Shown: one piece after another, positions 53,635 through 64,000 of the stretch
Numbering within the stretch: the first letter of the stretch is position 1
Layout: each line of letters opens with the position of its first letter
Assembly: GCF_003284965.1 (NCBI RefSeq)
Contig: NZ_QMEW01000003.1
Span: 62,001 to 126,000 of the forward strand
Direction of reading: 5' to 3'
DNA length: 64,000 bases
Source: Mycolicibacterium sp. GF69
Lineage (GTDB): Bacteria; Actinomycetota; Actinomycetes; Mycobacteriales; Mycobacteriaceae
Position numbers and translations under genes: made by a program
Notes under the pieces: model-generated
Databases searched by the model: none
Told to the model about the DNA's origin: nothing
What the model saw: only the letters and a program-made list of their open reading frames with translations

Positions 53635-55325
53635 GTCCATCACTGCCGAAAGCGCCGAAGCTCAACGAAATCGCTGCCGCACAAGGCAATGCCATCGATT
53701 CCCGCTACCACCCGTCCGCGGCGGTGCGGCGACAGCTGAACAAGGTCTTCCCCACCCACTGGTCGTTCCTGCTGGGCGAGATCGCGCTGTACAGCTTCAT
53801 CATCCTGCTGATCACCGGCGTTTACCTGACCTTGTTCTTCGACCCGTCGATGGCCGAGGTCACCTACAACGGTGTCTATCAGCCGCTGCGCGGTGTGCAG
53901 ATGTCGAAGGCATACGAGTCCACGCTCGACATCAGCTTCGAGGTGCGCGGCGGCCTGTTCGTCCGCCAGATACACCACTGGGCCGCATTGTTGTTCGCCG
54001 CATCGATCATGGTGCACCTGGCCCGAATCTTCTTCACCGGCGCTTTCCGGCGGCCGCGTGAGGCGAACTGGGTGATCGGCGCACTGCTGCTGATCCTGGC
54101 GATGTTCGAGGGCTACTTCGGTTACTCGCTGCCCGACGACCTGCTCTCGGGCATCGGAATCCGGGCCGCGCTGTCGTCGATTTCGCTCGGCATGCCGGTG
54201 ATCGGCACCTGGTTGCACTGGGCGCTCTTCGGCGGCGACTTCCCCTGTGGCGGAGTCGGATACATGTGTTCTCAGGACGGCTTCTGGATTCCGCGGATGT
54301 ATGCACTGCACATCCTGCTGATTCCCGGGATCATGCTGGCGCTCATCGGACTTCACCTGGCCCTGGTGTGGTTCCAGAAGCACACTCAGTTCCCCGGCCC
54401 GGGCCGCACGGAGAGCAACGTCGTCGGCGTGCGCGTCATGCCGGTGTTCGCGGTGAAATCCGGCGCGTTCTTTGCGATGACCACCGGCATCCTCGGCCTG
54501 ATGGGTGGTCTGCTGACGATCAACCCGGTCTGGAATCTCGGACCCTACAAGCCATCACAGGTGTCGGCGGGCAGCCAGCCGGACTTCTACATGATGTGGA
54601 CCGAGGGTGTGGCGCGTATCTTCCCGCCGTGGGAGCTCTACTTCGGTAACTACACCGTTCCGGCCTCCACGTGGGTCGCGCTGTTCATGGGGCTGGTCTT
54701 CACGCTGTTGATCGCCTACCCGTTCATCGAGGCGAAGCTCACCGGCGACAAGGCGCATCACAACCTGCTGCAGCGTCCGCGCGACGCGCCGGTGCGTACC
54801 GCACTGGGTGCGGCGGCGATCTCGCTCTACATGCTGTTCACGCTGTGCGCGATGAATGACATCATCGCGTTCAAGTTCCACATCTCGCTGAACGCGACGA
54901 CGTGGATCGGCCGCATCGGCATGGTGGTGCTGCCCGCGATCGTCTACTACATCGCCTACCGGTGGGCCGTCGGTCTCCAGCGCGGCGACCGGGCGGTGCT
55001 CGAGCACGGCATCGAGACCGGCATCATCAAGCGGCTGCCGCACGGTGCCTACATCGAGCTGCACCAGCCGCTCGGTCCGGTCGACGAGCATGGTCATCCG
55101 ATTCCGCTGGAGTACCAGGGCGCTGCGGTGCCCAGGCGGATGAACAAGCTGGGCTCGGCGGGAGCTCCGGGTACGGGCAGCTTCCTGTACGCCGATCCGA
55201 TCGAAGAGCACGACGCGCTCACTGAGGCGCTACACGCGGGCGAGCGCAAGGCGCTCACCGCGCTGGCCGAGCACCAGGACCGCGACGGGTCGACGAACGG
55301 AGAGTCGTCCAACGGGCACCACTGA
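53631..55325 (+). CDS. qcrB: QcrB cytochrome b subunit
   Basis: QcrB is the quinol-oxidising heme b subunit. The 564-residue product has eight core helices. Heme histidines lie in [20 protein letters not shown] and [25 protein letters not shown]. The quinol-site motif reads [10 protein letters not shown], the actinobacterial form of PEWY. It has the long C-terminal extension usual in mycobacteria (residues about 480-564). This is the target of Q203-type inhibitors in mycobacteria. It starts with ATGA overlap and ends at a strong terminator. Confidence 0.98.
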   Translation: MSPSLPKAPKLNEIAAAQGNAIDSRYHPSAAVRRQLNKVFPTHWSFLLGEIALYSFIILLITGVYLTLFFDPSMAEVTYNGVYQPLRGVQMSKAYESTLDISFEVRGGLFVRQIHHWAALLFAASIMVHLARIFFTGAFRRPREANWVIGALLLILAMFEGYFGYSLPDDLLSGIGIRAALSSISLGMPVIGTWLHWALFGGDFPCGGVGYMCSQDGFWIPRMYALHILLIPGIMLALIGLHLALVWFQKHTQFPGPGRTESNVVGVRVMPVFAVKSGAFFAMTTGILGLMGGLLTINPVWNLGPYKPSQVSAGSQPDFYMMWTEGVARIFPPWELYFGNYTVPASTWVALFMGLVFTLLIAYPFIEAKLTGDKAHHNLLQRPRDAPVRTALGAAAISLYMLFTLCAMNDIIAFKFHISLNATTWIGRIGMVVLPAIVYYIAYRWAVGLQRGDRAVLEHGIETGIIKRLPHGAYIELHQPLGPVDEHGHPIPLEYQGAAVPRRMNKLGSAGAPGTGSFLYADPIEEHDALTEALHAGERKALTALAEHQDRDGSTNGESSNGHH

Positions 55326-55356
55326 GCCGCCCGGTGAGAACGAAGATTCATTGAGA

Positions 55357-55394
55357 CTGCGTGCCCTGCTCCTCGAGCAGGGCACGCAGTTTTT
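55357..55394 (+). terminator. intrinsic terminator of qcrCAB
   Basis: A perfect 15-bp stem (CTGCGTGCCCTGCTC and its complement, 55357-55371 and 55375-55389) has a three-base loop (CTC) and is followed by five Ts (55390-55394). It starts 31 bp after the qcrB stop. An A-T pair at 55356/55390 extends it to 16 bp. Confidence 0.95.
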
Positions 55395-55420
55395 GTCGGG
55401 GTCCGCCCGGAGCCTGAGGT

Positions 55421-56110
55421 CTACCGGTCGATCAGGGCGCGTAGTTCTTTGAGGTAGAACCACGGCACGACGGGCATCGCCAGGGTGACCAGCGCGGTCA
55501 GCACGTAGAAGACCCACGCGGCGACATTGCTGTCGACCGCCATCAGGTAGGTGGCCACACCGATGGCCACCATGGCGATACCGATGGCGCAAGCGATCAC
55601 CACCGCACAGCGCAGCCACAGCAGATCCAGGGCCGCAGCGAGGGGCTCAGGGGCCTCCAGCGTGCGCAACGGCCGCGGTGCGGCGTACGCAGAGCCGGTG
55701 TCCTGCCCGCCTGCCCTCGCGCCGGTCGTGCTCAGCTTCTCGGTGGCCGGTGTCGGGTCGGTCTCACGGGGTGGAACGGTTGCGCCCGGACCGGAACGGG
55801 CCGGCTGCCCGGATTCGGCCAGCGCTTCTCGGCGCGCCCGCAACAACAGCGGCACCGCACCGATGATCACCACCGCTGAGATTCCGATGACGGTGTAGAG
55901 CAGCCACGGCGTGCCGGCGCTTCCGGAGGACTCGGCATGTCCTTGCCCCAGGTCCACCAGCGCCACGGTGGCCGCGACGCCGGTGCCGAGGGCGACCAGC
56001 CAGATCGCCGCGCACGAGGCGAGCAGGATACGGTCCGTGCGGTCCAGTTGGCTGGGATCCAGTGCCGGGGTCAACCGCGAACGCCCCGATGCGTCGGTGT
56101 CGTAGGTCAT
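55421..56110 (-). CDS. DUF2561 membrane protein (Rv2197c-like)
   Basis: The 229-residue product has four membrane helices in two pairs (about 30-52, 71-90, 167-190, 195-215) separated by a Pro/Thr-rich cytoplasmic loop. It ends VVPWFYLKELRALIDR. The family is confined to mycobacteria and relatives and has no known function. The start shares one base with the mmpS3 stop (TGATG), so the two are coupled. Confidence 0.88.
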   Translation of the reverse strand: MTYDTDASGRSRLTPALDPSQLDRTDRILLASCAAIWLVALGTGVAATVALVDLGQGHAESSGSAGTPWLLYTVIGISAVVIIGAVPLLLRARREALAESGQPARSGPGATVPPRETDPTPATEKLSTTGARAGGQDTGSAYAAPRPLRTLEAPEPLAAALDLLWLRCAVVIACAIGIAMVAIGVATYLMAVDSNVAAWVFYVLTALVTLAMPVVPWFYLKELRALIDR

Positions 56111-56961
56111 CAGCAGCTGGTCTGCGCGGCGTTGTTGGTGTTGGAGGACAGCACCGTTCCGTCACTCGTGGTGATGGAGCAGTTGAGCCGGCTGACGAGG
56201 AACAGGCTGGACGCCTGCACCGAGCCGACCTCGGACTGCGAAATCGGGGTCACTGTCAACGACCAGGGGATGTAGACGTTGCGCTGAGTGCGGCTGCGCC
56301 CGGACGCGTCGATGTAGGTCACGGTGATGATGTCTCCCGGTGCTTTGGTTCCGGTCACCGAATAGGTGACCTGTCGCGGGCCCGCGCGGGTCGTCGTGGT
56401 GGGCGGCGGCGCCGGCGGCGGTGTGGCCTCCGGCGCGGGTGGCGGCGGCGGTGGGGCCGGTTCGGGCGGCGGGGGCGGCGGCTCCTGGGTGACCGTGACC
56501 GTCTCCGGGGGCGGGGGCGGGGGCTCCTCGGTCGGCGGCGGCGGCGGAGGTGGCGGGGTCGTGGTGGTGATCTCGTCCTGCACCGGCGGTGCCACGGTCG
56601 TGGTCGACGTCTCGGGTGTCGCGAGATTGTCGGTGTCGGTGCGGGTCACCAGCACCGAGACGGACGCCACCAGCGCGATGGCCGCGACGATCGCCGCCAC
56701 ACCGACGACCCACGGCCACCGGGGCGGCGTGGACTGGTCGGCCGGATCGGCCGGCTCATAGCTGTCGTAGTCGTACAGCGACGAATCGGCGGGCACGTAC
56801 GGGCCCGCGGTGAACTGTTCGGACTCCGGCGCCGAATACGCCCGCGAATGGAATTCCGTTTCGCTGGTGCCCGGTGCCGGCTGGTCGCCAGCCGGTTCTT
56901 TACCCGGCTCCCGACCCGGGAAATCCGACCCTTCGTCATCCGGGGGATTCGGCCCGCTCAT
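56110..56961 (-). CDS. mmpS3: MmpS3 membrane protein
   Basis: The 283-residue product has a hydrophilic N-terminus, one membrane helix (about residues 83-105, [23 protein letters not shown]), and a long Pro-rich low-complexity stretch ([15 protein letters not shown]). The C-terminal MmpS domain contains [26 protein letters not shown] and ends [11 protein letters not shown]. MmpS3 has been linked to cell-wall growth and division in mycobacteria; unlike other MmpS genes it has no adjacent mmpL here. It lies between ctaF and the DUF2561 gene. Confidence 0.93.
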   Translation of the reverse strand: MSGPNPPDDEGSDFPGREPGKEPAGDQPAPGTSETEFHSRAYSAPESEQFTAGPYVPADSSLYDYDSYEPADPADQSTPPRWPWVVGVAAIVAAIALVASVSVLVTRTDTDNLATPETSTTTVAPPVQDEITTTTPPPPPPPPTEEPPPPPPETVTVTQEPPPPPPEPAPPPPPPAPEATPPPAPPPTTTTRAGPRQVTYSVTGTKAPGDIITVTYIDASGRSRTQRNVYIPWSLTVTPISQSEVGSVQASSLFLVSRLNCSITTSDGTVLSSNTNNAAQTSC

Positions 56962-57014
56962 TTACGCCTATCCTTCTCGACTACTCATCCGGCGCGACAC
57001 GCCAACAAGGTCCG

Positions 57015-57052
57015 TTGCCGGCTCGGCCGGCGGAGGTCGAATGCCGGCTCGG
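57015..57052. repeat. intergenic GC-rich repeat related to 39202-39255
   Basis: The 38-bp sequence TTGCCGGCTCGGCCGGCGGA (continuing to 57052) matches 39217-39255 over almost its full length with a few mismatches and one deletion. It lies in the 240-bp space between mmpS3 and ctaF. A partial further copy (GAATGCCGGTTCGGC) follows at about 57061. Confidence 0.7.
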
Positions 57053-57201
57053 CGATCGCCGAATGCCGGTTCGGCCCGCGGACTGACCGTGCCCCGCAAC
57101 ACTACCCAACCGCGTTACCCGGATGGTTCACCTGGCGTCGTTCACGGGCGAAGTGGTGGCCCGATTGTGACCTTGGGCTCCGAAGGAGAGTCGCCGGATG
57201 G

Positions 57202-57621
57202 TCAGTGCTTCTCAGGGCCGGTGTAGTACTCGAACACCAGACCCGCAACTGTCGTGATCACGAAGCAGGTTCCCGCCACGATGAGCCAGGGCAGCCACAG
57301 CGCCACGCCCACCGCGGTGATCGACGCCGACAGTGCGATGAACACCGGCCACCAGCTGTGCGGGCTGAAGAAGCCCAACTCACCGGCTCCGTCGCTGATC
57401 TCGGCGTCCTCGTAGTCTTCTGGCCGGGTGTCCAGGCGCCGGGCCACGAACCGGAAGAAGGTGCCGGTGATCAGGGTCAGGCCGGCGGTCAACACCAGCG
57501 CGGTGGTGCCTGCCCACTCGATGCCGCCGTACTGGAACATCGCCGTCAGCACGCCGTAGACGACGGCAGCGAGGATGAAGAACGCGGTCAGGAACTCGAA
57601 CAGCCGGGCTTCGATATGCAT
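57202..57621 (-). CDS. ctaF: cytochrome c oxidase subunit IV (CtaF)
   Basis: The 139-residue product has four membrane helices ([25 protein letters not shown] onward) and the actinobacterial subunit IV block [33 protein letters not shown]. It starts nine bases after the ctaC stop, so ctaC-ctaF are cotranscribed. It completes the aa3 oxidase with CtaC and CtaE; ctaD (subunit I) is not in the window. Confidence 0.95.
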   Translation of the reverse strand: MHIEARLFEFLTAFFILAAVVYGVLTAMFQYGGIEWAGTTALVLTAGLTLITGTFFRFVARRLDTRPEDYEDAEISDGAGELGFFSPHSWWPVFIALSASITAVGVALWLPWLIVAGTCFVITTVAGLVFEYYTGPEKH

Positions 57622-57630
57622 GTGGTGTCC

Positions 57631-58698
57631 CTACTTGCTGGCCTGCGATACCTGGGGCGCCAGTTCGCCTCGACGGGTGTCGAACGGGTGCGTGGTCACG
57701 GCGGTCGGCGACTGGTTGATCGCCTCCAGCGCCTGGGCGTTGGTCTTACCGTCGATGCGCTGCTCGAGGTACGCCTTGAAGTCGTTGGGCTCCACCACTC
57801 GCAGTTCGAAGTTCATCATGGAGTGGTAGGTGCCGCACATCTCGGTGCACCGGCCGACGAACGCCCCGGTCTGGTTGATTTCGGTGATCTGGAACGTGTT
57901 GTCGGAGTTGTTGGCCTTCGGATCCGGCATCACGTCGCGTTTGAACAGGAATTCGGGCACCCAGAATCCGTGGATGACGTCGGCCGAGGCGATCTGGAAC
58001 TCGATGCGCTTGCCCGACGGCACCACCAGCACCGGGATCTCCGCCGACGTGCCGAGCGTCTCGACCTTGTCGAACGCCAGGTACGAGCGGTCCTGCGGAT
58101 GCTTACCCGCGATCACCCCGAATTCACTGGCGTGCGAGCCTGCCTCGCCGCCGTGCTCCCCCTCCAGGCCCTCGGGGCCAGAGGCCACCGCGGCCGCACG
58201 CTCGGGGTCGGCTCCGTCATAGGTGAACGTGCCGTCGGAGAAGTTCACCTTCTGATAGCCGAACTTCCAGTTCCACTGGAAGGCGGTGACGTCGACGACG
58301 ACCTCCGGGTTCGGGTCCTCGTGCAGCATCTTCTCCTGCACCACCACGGTGAAATAGAACAGCACCGAAATGATCAGGAACGGCACCACGGTCAGCACCA
58401 ACTCCAGCGGCATGTTGTAGCCGAACTGGCGCGGCAGCTCGGTGTCGGTCTTCTTGGCCCGGTGGAACGCGGAGGTCCAGAAGATCAGACCCCACACGAT
58501 CGCGCCCACGACGAGCGAGGCGATGACCGAACCGATCCACAGTTCCCGGTTGAAGTGCGCTTCGGGCGTGATGCCTTTCGGCCATCCGAGACCCAGCACC
58601 TCAGACCAGCTGCAGCCGCTGAGCAGCAACGCCGTAGCACCCAGGACGATTGCCAACGACGCCGTTCGCGCCGCCGCCTTCAGCCCGCGAGGTGTCAC
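57631..58698 (-). CDS. ctaC: cytochrome c oxidase subunit II
   Basis: The 355-residue lipoprotein has a signal peptide ending in the lipobox LLSGC (C29), two membrane helices and a periplasmic cupredoxin domain. The binuclear CuA ligands are visible in [12 protein letters not shown] and [14 protein letters not shown] (C284, C288, H292). An extra glycine/Glu-rich insert ([19 protein letters not shown]) is typical of mycobacterial CtaC. It receives electrons from QcrC within the supercomplex. Confidence 0.97.
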   Translation of the reverse strand: MTPRGLKAAARTASLAIVLGATALLLSGCSWSEVLGLGWPKGITPEAHFNRELWIGSVIASLVVGAIVWGLIFWTSAFHRAKKTDTELPRQFGYNMPLELVLTVVPFLIISVLFYFTVVVQEKMLHEDPNPEVVVDVTAFQWNWKFGYQKVNFSDGTFTYDGADPERAAAVASGPEGLEGEHGGEAGSHASEFGVIAGKHPQDRSYLAFDKVETLGTSAEIPVLVVPSGKRIEFQIASADVIHGFWVPEFLFKRDVMPDPKANNSDNTFQITEINQTGAFVGRCTEMCGTYHSMMNFELRVVEPNDFKAYLEQRIDGKTNAQALEAINQSPTAVTTHPFDTRRGELAPQVSQASK

Positions 58699-58881
58699 GT
58701 TGGAGCCTCCTAGAAGTCAGTGATGCGCGACCGCGGTGCGGTCAGTTTCTGGAGCGAATACTACGCAGCGTAGACCACGCGCGGGTGGCGGTCTCAACAC
58801 ACCTCAACCTTTTGCACGCCTTCGCGCTGCCTTCGCGCTGCCCTTGCGCTCCGCGCCGACGGATTGGGCATACTTGGCGCC

Positions 58882-60819
58882 GTGTGCGGACTGCTGGCAT
58901 TGTTGCGTGACCCGTCCGCTGCCCTCTCCCCCGCGCTGGTCGACGCGGTGTCCGATGCGTCGCATCTGATGCGACACCGCGGCCCGGACGAGCCCGGGAC
59001 CTGGAACGACGACCGGGTGGTGCTGGGGTTCAACCGGTTGTCGATCATCGACATCGCACACAGTCATCAACCGCTGCGCTGGGGGCCGCCGGAATCGCCC
59101 GAACGCTACGTGCTGGTGTTCAACGGCGAGATCTACAACTACCTGGAATTACGTGAAACGCTGCGCTCCGAATTCGGCGTGGCCTTCAACACCGACGGTG
59201 ACGGCGAGGCGATCATCGCGGCCTACCACCACTGGGGCACCGACGCACTGACCCGGCTGCGCGGCATGTTCGCGTTCGCGCTGTGGGACACCGTGAGCGG
59301 TGAGCTCTTCTGCGCACGCGACCCCTTCGGGATCAAGCCGCTCTACACGGCCACCGGCCCCGGCGGCACCGCGGTCGGCAGCGAGAAGAAATGCCTGCTC
59401 GACCTCGCCGACACGCTGGGCCTCGATCTCGGCATCGACAAACGCGCCGTACAGCACTACACGGTGCTGCAGTACGTACCCGAACCGGAAACCCTGCACG
59501 TCGGTATCCGGCGGCTGGAATCGGGCAGCTACGCACGCGTGCGACCGGGCGGTGAACTCGAAGTGACCCGGTACTTCCATCCGCGGTTCAGCGCGGTGCC
59601 CTTTTCCAGCAGCCCCGGCGGGGAGCAGCAGCGCTACGACGAGATCACCGCGGTACTCGAGGACTCGGTAGCCAAGCACATGCGCGCCGACGTGACCGTC
59701 GGCGCGTTCCTCTCCGGCGGTATCGACTCGACCGCGATCGCGGCGCTGGCCATGCGGCACAACCCGAGGCTGATCACGTTCACCACCGGCTTCGAGCGCG
59801 AAGGCTTCTCCGAGGTCGACGTCGCGGTCGCCTCGGCAGAGGCGATCGGTGCCAAGCACGTCGCCAAGGTGGTCGACCAGGCCGAGTTCGTCGCCGCCCT
59901 GCCCGAGATCGTCTGGTATCTCGACGAACCCGTCGCCGATCCCGCGCTGGTCCCGTTGTTCTTCATCGCCCGCGAAGCCCGCAAGCACGTCAAGGTGGTG
60001 CTGTCCGGCGAAGGTGCCGACGAGTTGTTCGGCGGCTACACCATCTACCGGGAGCCGCTGTCGCTTCGGCCATTCGAGTATCTGCCGCGGCCGGTGCGGC
60101 GCTCGCTGAGGCGGGCGTCACGGCCGCTGCCCGAGGGTATGCGCGGCAAGAGCCTGCTGCACCGCGGTTCGCTGACGCTCGAAGAGCGCTACTACGGCAA
60201 CGCGCGCAGCTTCTCCGACGAGCAGTTGCGCGCCGTGCTTCCCGATTTCCGCCAGGAGTGGACCCACACCGACGTGACGGCGCCGGTGTATGCCGCATCG
60301 GCGGGCTGGGACCCCGTCGCGCGCATGCAGCACATCGACCTGTTCACCTGGTTGCGCGGCGACATCCTGGTCAAGGCGGACAAGATGACCATGGCGAACT
60401 CGCTCGAGCTGCGGGTGCCGTTCCTCGACCCCGAGGTGTTCGCGGTCGCCGCCAAGCTGCCCTATGACCAGAAGATCACCAGGGCGACAACGAAATACGC
60501 GCTGCGACGGGCACTGGAACCGATCGTTCCCGCACACGTGCTGAACCGGCCGAAACTGGGCTTTCCGGTGCCGATCCGCCATTGGCTGCGGGCCGGCGAA
60601 CTGCTGGACTGGGCCCACTCGATGGTCAACTCGTCACAGGCGGGCGAGTTGGTGGACCTCACCGCGGTGCGCACCATGCTCGACGAACACCGCAGCGGCA
60701 CAAGCGATCACAGCCGCCGGCTGTGGACGGTGTTGATCTTCATGTTGTGGCACGCGATCTTCGTCGAGCGCAGCATCACTCCGCAGATCGGCGAGCCGAC
60801 CTACCCTGTGCAGCTGTAG
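58882..60819 (+). CDS. asnB: asparagine synthetase B (glutamine-hydrolysing)
   Basis: AsnB makes asparagine from aspartate, ATP and glutamine; in mycobacteria a homologue amidates meso-DAP in peptidoglycan. The 645-residue product has a class II glutaminase domain with the N-terminal catalytic Cys (MCGLLALLRD), RHRGPDEPG, FNGEIYNYLEL and a synthetase domain with FLSGGIDSTAIAAL (about residue 278) and SGEGADELFGGY. GTG at 58882 is chosen because Cys must follow the initiator Met. DAP amidation is plausible but not shown. Confidence 0.95.
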   Translation: MCGLLALLRDPSAALSPALVDAVSDASHLMRHRGPDEPGTWNDDRVVLGFNRLSIIDIAHSHQPLRWGPPESPERYVLVFNGEIYNYLELRETLRSEFGVAFNTDGDGEAIIAAYHHWGTDALTRLRGMFAFALWDTVSGELFCARDPFGIKPLYTATGPGGTAVGSEKKCLLDLADTLGLDLGIDKRAVQHYTVLQYVPEPETLHVGIRRLESGSYARVRPGGELEVTRYFHPRFSAVPFSSSPGGEQQRYDEITAVLEDSVAKHMRADVTVGAFLSGGIDSTAIAALAMRHNPRLITFTTGFEREGFSEVDVAVASAEAIGAKHVAKVVDQAEFVAALPEIVWYLDEPVADPALVPLFFIAREARKHVKVVLSGEGADELFGGYTIYREPLSLRPFEYLPRPVRRSLRRASRPLPEGMRGKSLLHRGSLTLEERYYGNARSFSDEQLRAVLPDFRQEWTHTDVTAPVYAASAGWDPVARMQHIDLFTWLRGDILVKADKMTMANSLELRVPFLDPEVFAVAAKLPYDQKITRATTKYALRRALEPIVPAHVLNRPKLGFPVPIRHWLRAGELLDWAHSMVNSSQAGELVDLTAVRTMLDEHRSGTSDHSRRLWTVLIFMLWHAIFVERSITPQIGEPTYPVQL

Positions 60820-60836
60820 TTACTTGAGCGCCGTGC

Positions 60837-61814
<978 letters not shown>

Positions 61815-61943
61815 CTACACCCTTCATTTGTTAAGTCGCCTAGGTAATCCTAGTGCGCTAACCTGCCTACAAAGACCTGCCCGCCTTCCAGACAGCACTG
61901 TAGACAGGCGCATTCCTACGCAAATCCCGGGGGGAGCAACTCT

Positions 61944-62576
61944 ATGACCGGTCCGTACCCGCCCGAATACGGCGCTGGACCGACCGGCCCGCACATGTAT
62001 CCGCAATCGTTTCCCTATCCGGAGAACGTGCCCTCGGCGTACCCGGGCGCGCTGCCGCCGCCGGTGCCGTACCGGAGGAAAAAGCGCTGGCCGATCGCCC
62101 TGGCAGCGGTGGTGGCACTCGCAGCGGTCATTGCGGTCGTCGCCGCCGTCGCCCTGACAGGCGGGGGTGAGGAGGCGCCGCGGTCGAATGCGCTGAACGA
62201 AGCATCGGCCACGACCGCGATCCAGGACTACCTGGACGCACTGACCAACGGTGACAACGAAACCATCGCTCGGCACACCTTGTGCGGGCTGTTCGACGCG
62301 GTGAAGGAGAAGCGCTCGGACCTGGCGCTGGCCCGGCTCTCGGGTGATGCGTTTCGCAAGCAGTACAGCAGCGCCGAGGTGATATCGATCGACAAGGTCG
62401 TGCAGCCCTCGCCGCAACAGGCGCAGGTGCTGTTCACCATGAGGGTGACACCGGCCAGCCGCTCGCGCAGCGATCGGCCCGACACCCGCGAGCAACAGGC
62501 CGTCGCGCAGCTGTTGGCGCTCGACAACGAGATTCTGGTGTGTTCCTACCTGCCGCGTACGGCGGGGCAGTACTGA
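61944..62576 (+). CDS. single-pass membrane protein (Rv2203-like)
   Basis: The 210-residue product has a Pro/Tyr-rich cytoplasmic N-terminus (MTGPYPPEYGAGPTGPHMYP), one membrane helix at about 50-71 (PIALAAVVALAAVIAVVAAVAL) and an extracytoplasmic domain with DYLDALTNGDNETIARHTLCGLFD. That domain resembles the NTF2-like lumazine-binding tails of other mycobacterial membrane proteins. The ATG has GGGGGGAGC upstream. The function is unknown. Confidence 0.85.
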   Translation: MTGPYPPEYGAGPTGPHMYPQSFPYPENVPSAYPGALPPPVPYRRKKRWPIALAAVVALAAVIAVVAAVALTGGGEEAPRSNALNEASATTAIQDYLDALTNGDNETIARHTLCGLFDAVKEKRSDLALARLSGDAFRKQYSSAEVISIDKVVQPSPQQAQVLFTMRVTPASRSRSDRPDTREQQAVAQLLALDNEILVCSYLPRTAGQY

Positions 62577-62595
62577 CTGATCGCGAGCCGACGCT

Positions 62596-62970
62596 CTAGT
62601 TGAACGAGTCGCCGCAGGCGCACGAGCCTGTCGCATTGGGGTTGTCGATCGTGAAACCCTGCTTTTCGATGGAGTCGACGAAATCGATGGTCGCGCCCTG
62701 CACGTAGGGCGCGCTCATGCGGTCCACCGTCAGGTTCACCCCGCCGAACTCCGCGGTCAGGTCGCCGTCGAGCGACCGGTCGTCGAAGAACAGGTTGTAG
62801 CGCAGACCGGCGCAACCCCCCGGCTGCACTGCGATGCGCAGGGCGAGGTCGTCACGGCCCTCCTGGTCCAGCAACGCCTTGGCCTTGGCGGCGGCAGCGT
62901 CGCTCAGGATCACACCATGCGTCTCGGTTGCTGTCTCGTTCTGCACGGCCGACTCTCCCTGAACTGTCAT
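62596..62970 (-). CDS. erpA: A-type iron-sulfur carrier (ErpA/IscA family, Rv2204c-like)
   Basis: The 124-residue product has the HesB/IscA signature: LRIAVQPGGCAGLRYNLFFD and the C-terminal SCACGDSFN (C-x(n)-C-x-C). These three cysteines bind or pass Fe-S clusters to target proteins. An N-terminal extension of about 15 residues precedes the HGVILSDAAAAKAKALL block. The ATG has CAGGAGAC upstream. It could supply respiratory and other Fe-S enzymes; the gene symbol follows family naming. Confidence 0.9.
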   Translation of the reverse strand: MTVQGESAVQNETATETHGVILSDAAAAKAKALLDQEGRDDLALRIAVQPGGCAGLRYNLFFDDRSLDGDLTAEFGGVNLTVDRMSAPYVQGATIDFVDSIEKQGFTIDNPNATGSCACGDSFN

Positions 62971-63095
62971 TTACGTCTCCTGTAAGGCCTCATCCGTGTG
63001 GCGCGTACTGAATCAACGGTACCTCGTTGCGCCACTATTCCCGAGTTTGTCCCCAGGCGGTCGTGGCCCGTCGGCGCGGAAGTAACCTGGCAACC

Positions 63096-63794
63096 GTGAA
63101 CCTGCTGGGCCGTAAGAAAGACGCCAAGTCGACTCCCAATGCTTCAACCTCGTCATCGCCGGATGTGTCGAAGGACACCGCCGAGGCGGACGCGCAGGAC
63201 ACCACCCGCCCCGCCGGCACCACCGCGCCCAAGGGCAGGCCGACCCCCAAACGCACGCAGGCCAGCCGCAGACGCGGACCCGTGGCGCCCGCCCCGATGA
63301 CCGCCGCCGAGGCGCGCAAACGTCGCAAAGAGATGCGCACCAAGATGACCCGCGAGGAGCGTCGCGAGGAGAAGGCCGCCCGCCGCGAGCAGATGAACGA
63401 GCGGCGCGCGAAGATGATGGCCGGTGAAGAGTCCTACCTGCTGCCGCGCGACCAGGGGCCCGTACGCCGGTATGTGCGCGACGTGGTGGACGCCCGCCGC
63501 AATGTGCTGGGACTGTTCATGCCGTCTGCCCTGGGCCTGATCTTCGTGATGCTGGCGGTGCCCTCGGTGGAAGTACAGCGCCTGCTCTCCCCTGCGATGC
63601 TCGTTCTCGTGCTGGTCATGGTGATCGACGGCTTCATCCTCGGACGCAAGGTCAACCGCCTGGTAGACGAGAAGTTCCCGAACAACGCCGAAGGCGGCTG
63701 GAAGCTCGGTTTCTACGCGGCCAGCCGCGCCTCGCAGCTGCGCCGCATGCGCGCGCCACGTCCGCAGGTGGACCGCGGCGACAAGGTCACCTGA
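63096..63794 (+). CDS. DUF3043 membrane protein (Rv2206-like)
   Basis: The 232-residue product has a long basic N-terminus ([32 protein letters not shown]), the DUF3043 block [37 protein letters not shown], two membrane helices (about residues 144-160, 170-187) and the tail [40 protein letters not shown] at 63096 is chosen because coding character begins there. It is divergent from the Fe-S carrier gene. The function is unknown. Confidence 0.87.
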   Translation: MNLLGRKKDAKSTPNASTSSSPDVSKDTAEADAQDTTRPAGTTAPKGRPTPKRTQASRRRGPVAPAPMTAAEARKRRKEMRTKMTREERREEKAARREQMNERRAKMMAGEESYLLPRDQGPVRRYVRDVVDARRNVLGLFMPSALGLIFVMLAVPSVEVQRLLSPAMLVLVLVMVIDGFILGRKVNRLVDEKFPNNAEGGWKLGFYAASRASQLRRMRAPRPQVDRGDKVT

Positions 63795-63799
63795 GTCGG

Positions 63800-64000
63800 G
63801 TGCGCACCCTGGTGCTCGGCGGCATCCGGTCGGGCAAGTCGCAATGGGCCGAAGCCGAACTCGCCGACGAGGCGGGCGCGCGGCAGCCGGTGCGCTATCT
63901 CGCCACCGGTCCTGAGCCCGTCGGCGATCCCGAGTGGGCGGCGCGGGTGAGCGCGCACCGACGGCGACGCCAGGACCGGTGGTTGAGCGTCGAAACCACT
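63800..64000 (+). CDS. cobU: CobU adenosylcobinamide kinase / guanylyltransferase, N-terminal fragment
   Basis: The frame opens at a GTG at 63800 and continues past the window (67 codons visible). It encodes [21 protein letters not shown], the P-loop (GGxRSGKS) of CobU, and [31 protein letters not shown], both typical. CobU phosphorylates adenosylcobinamide and adds GMP in cobalamin nucleotide-loop assembly. It follows the DUF3043 stop by five bases; no room exists for a separate riboswitch. cobT/cobS may follow outside. Confidence 0.88.
   Translation, partial: MRTLVLGGIRSGKSQWAEAELADEAGARQPVRYLATGPEPVGDPEWAARVSAHRRRRQDRWLSVETT

Noticed and set aside
56062..58713. Plus-strand open frame of 883 codons over mmpS3, ctaF and ctaC
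   Set aside because: All three opposite-strand genes have clear family motifs; the long frame is compositionally random.
63795..63799. Cobalamin riboswitch before cobU
   Set aside because: Only five bases separate cobU from the preceding gene.

Overview
This window comes from a high-GC mycobacterium, most likely a fast-growing Mycolicibacterium. The evidence is the gene order wag31-yggT-sepF-yggS-pgeF-ftsZ-ftsQ-murC-murG-ftsW-murD-mraY-murF-murE-pbpB-ftsL-rsmH-mraZ, followed by lppM, idsA2, mptA, pknL, aroG, pimB', ripC and the qcrCAB/ctaCEF genes. This matches the Rv2143 to Rv2206 region of M. tuberculosis as I know it, without the insertions found there between murE and pbpB. All family names come from reading the translations; no database search was run.

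Layout. (1) Positions 1-8050 are accessory: the start of a NarK-type nitrate transporter, a frameshifted DUF222/HNH (13E12-type) gene, an alpha/beta-hydrolase interrupted by an in-frame amber codon, two tandem phospholipase D-like genes, a TIGR01777 epimerase, a phosphoribosyltransferase and a small membrane protein. (2) Positions 8053-28540 are the division and cell-wall (dcw) cluster, all on the minus strand. Most neighbours overlap by four bases (ATGA or GTGA), so translation is probably coupled. It begins at mraZ, which has three 10-bp-spaced MraZ boxes, and a separate promoter lies before ftsZ. (3) Positions 28565-50860 carry envelope lipid and glycan genes: the lipoprotein LppM, a prenyl diphosphate synthase, the mannosyltransferases MptA, an Rv2181 homologue and PimB', a PlsC acyltransferase and FadD15. 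They are mixed with signalling (PknL and its substrate homologue), aromatic biosynthesis (AroG, TrpD), an exoribonuclease, the peptidoglycan hydrolase RipC and a DnaQ-UvrC fusion. (4) Positions 50925-58698 encode most of the cytochrome bcc-aa3 supercomplex: ctaE-qcrC-qcrA-qcrB on the plus strand, ending in a strong terminator, and ctaC-ctaF on the minus strand, with mmpS3 and a DUF2561 gene between. (5) Positions 58882-64000 hold asnB, adenosine kinase, a membrane protein, an A-type Fe-S carrier (probably for respiratory and other Fe-S proteins), a DUF3043 protein and the start of cobU.

No tRNA, rRNA, CRISPR array, insertion sequence or prophage was seen. No gene-free stretch exceeds about 300 bases. 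I found no clearly new multi-gene system. The most useful oddities are the ArsA-like ATPase whose Walker A motif lies upstream of every standard start codon (probable CTG start), the tandem 24-bp repeat carrying the Rv2175c-homologue stop codon inside the mptA 3' end, a related intergenic repeat at two distant sites, two broken genes at the left edge, and a 126-bp antiparallel overlap between the DnaQ-UvrC gene and trpD.
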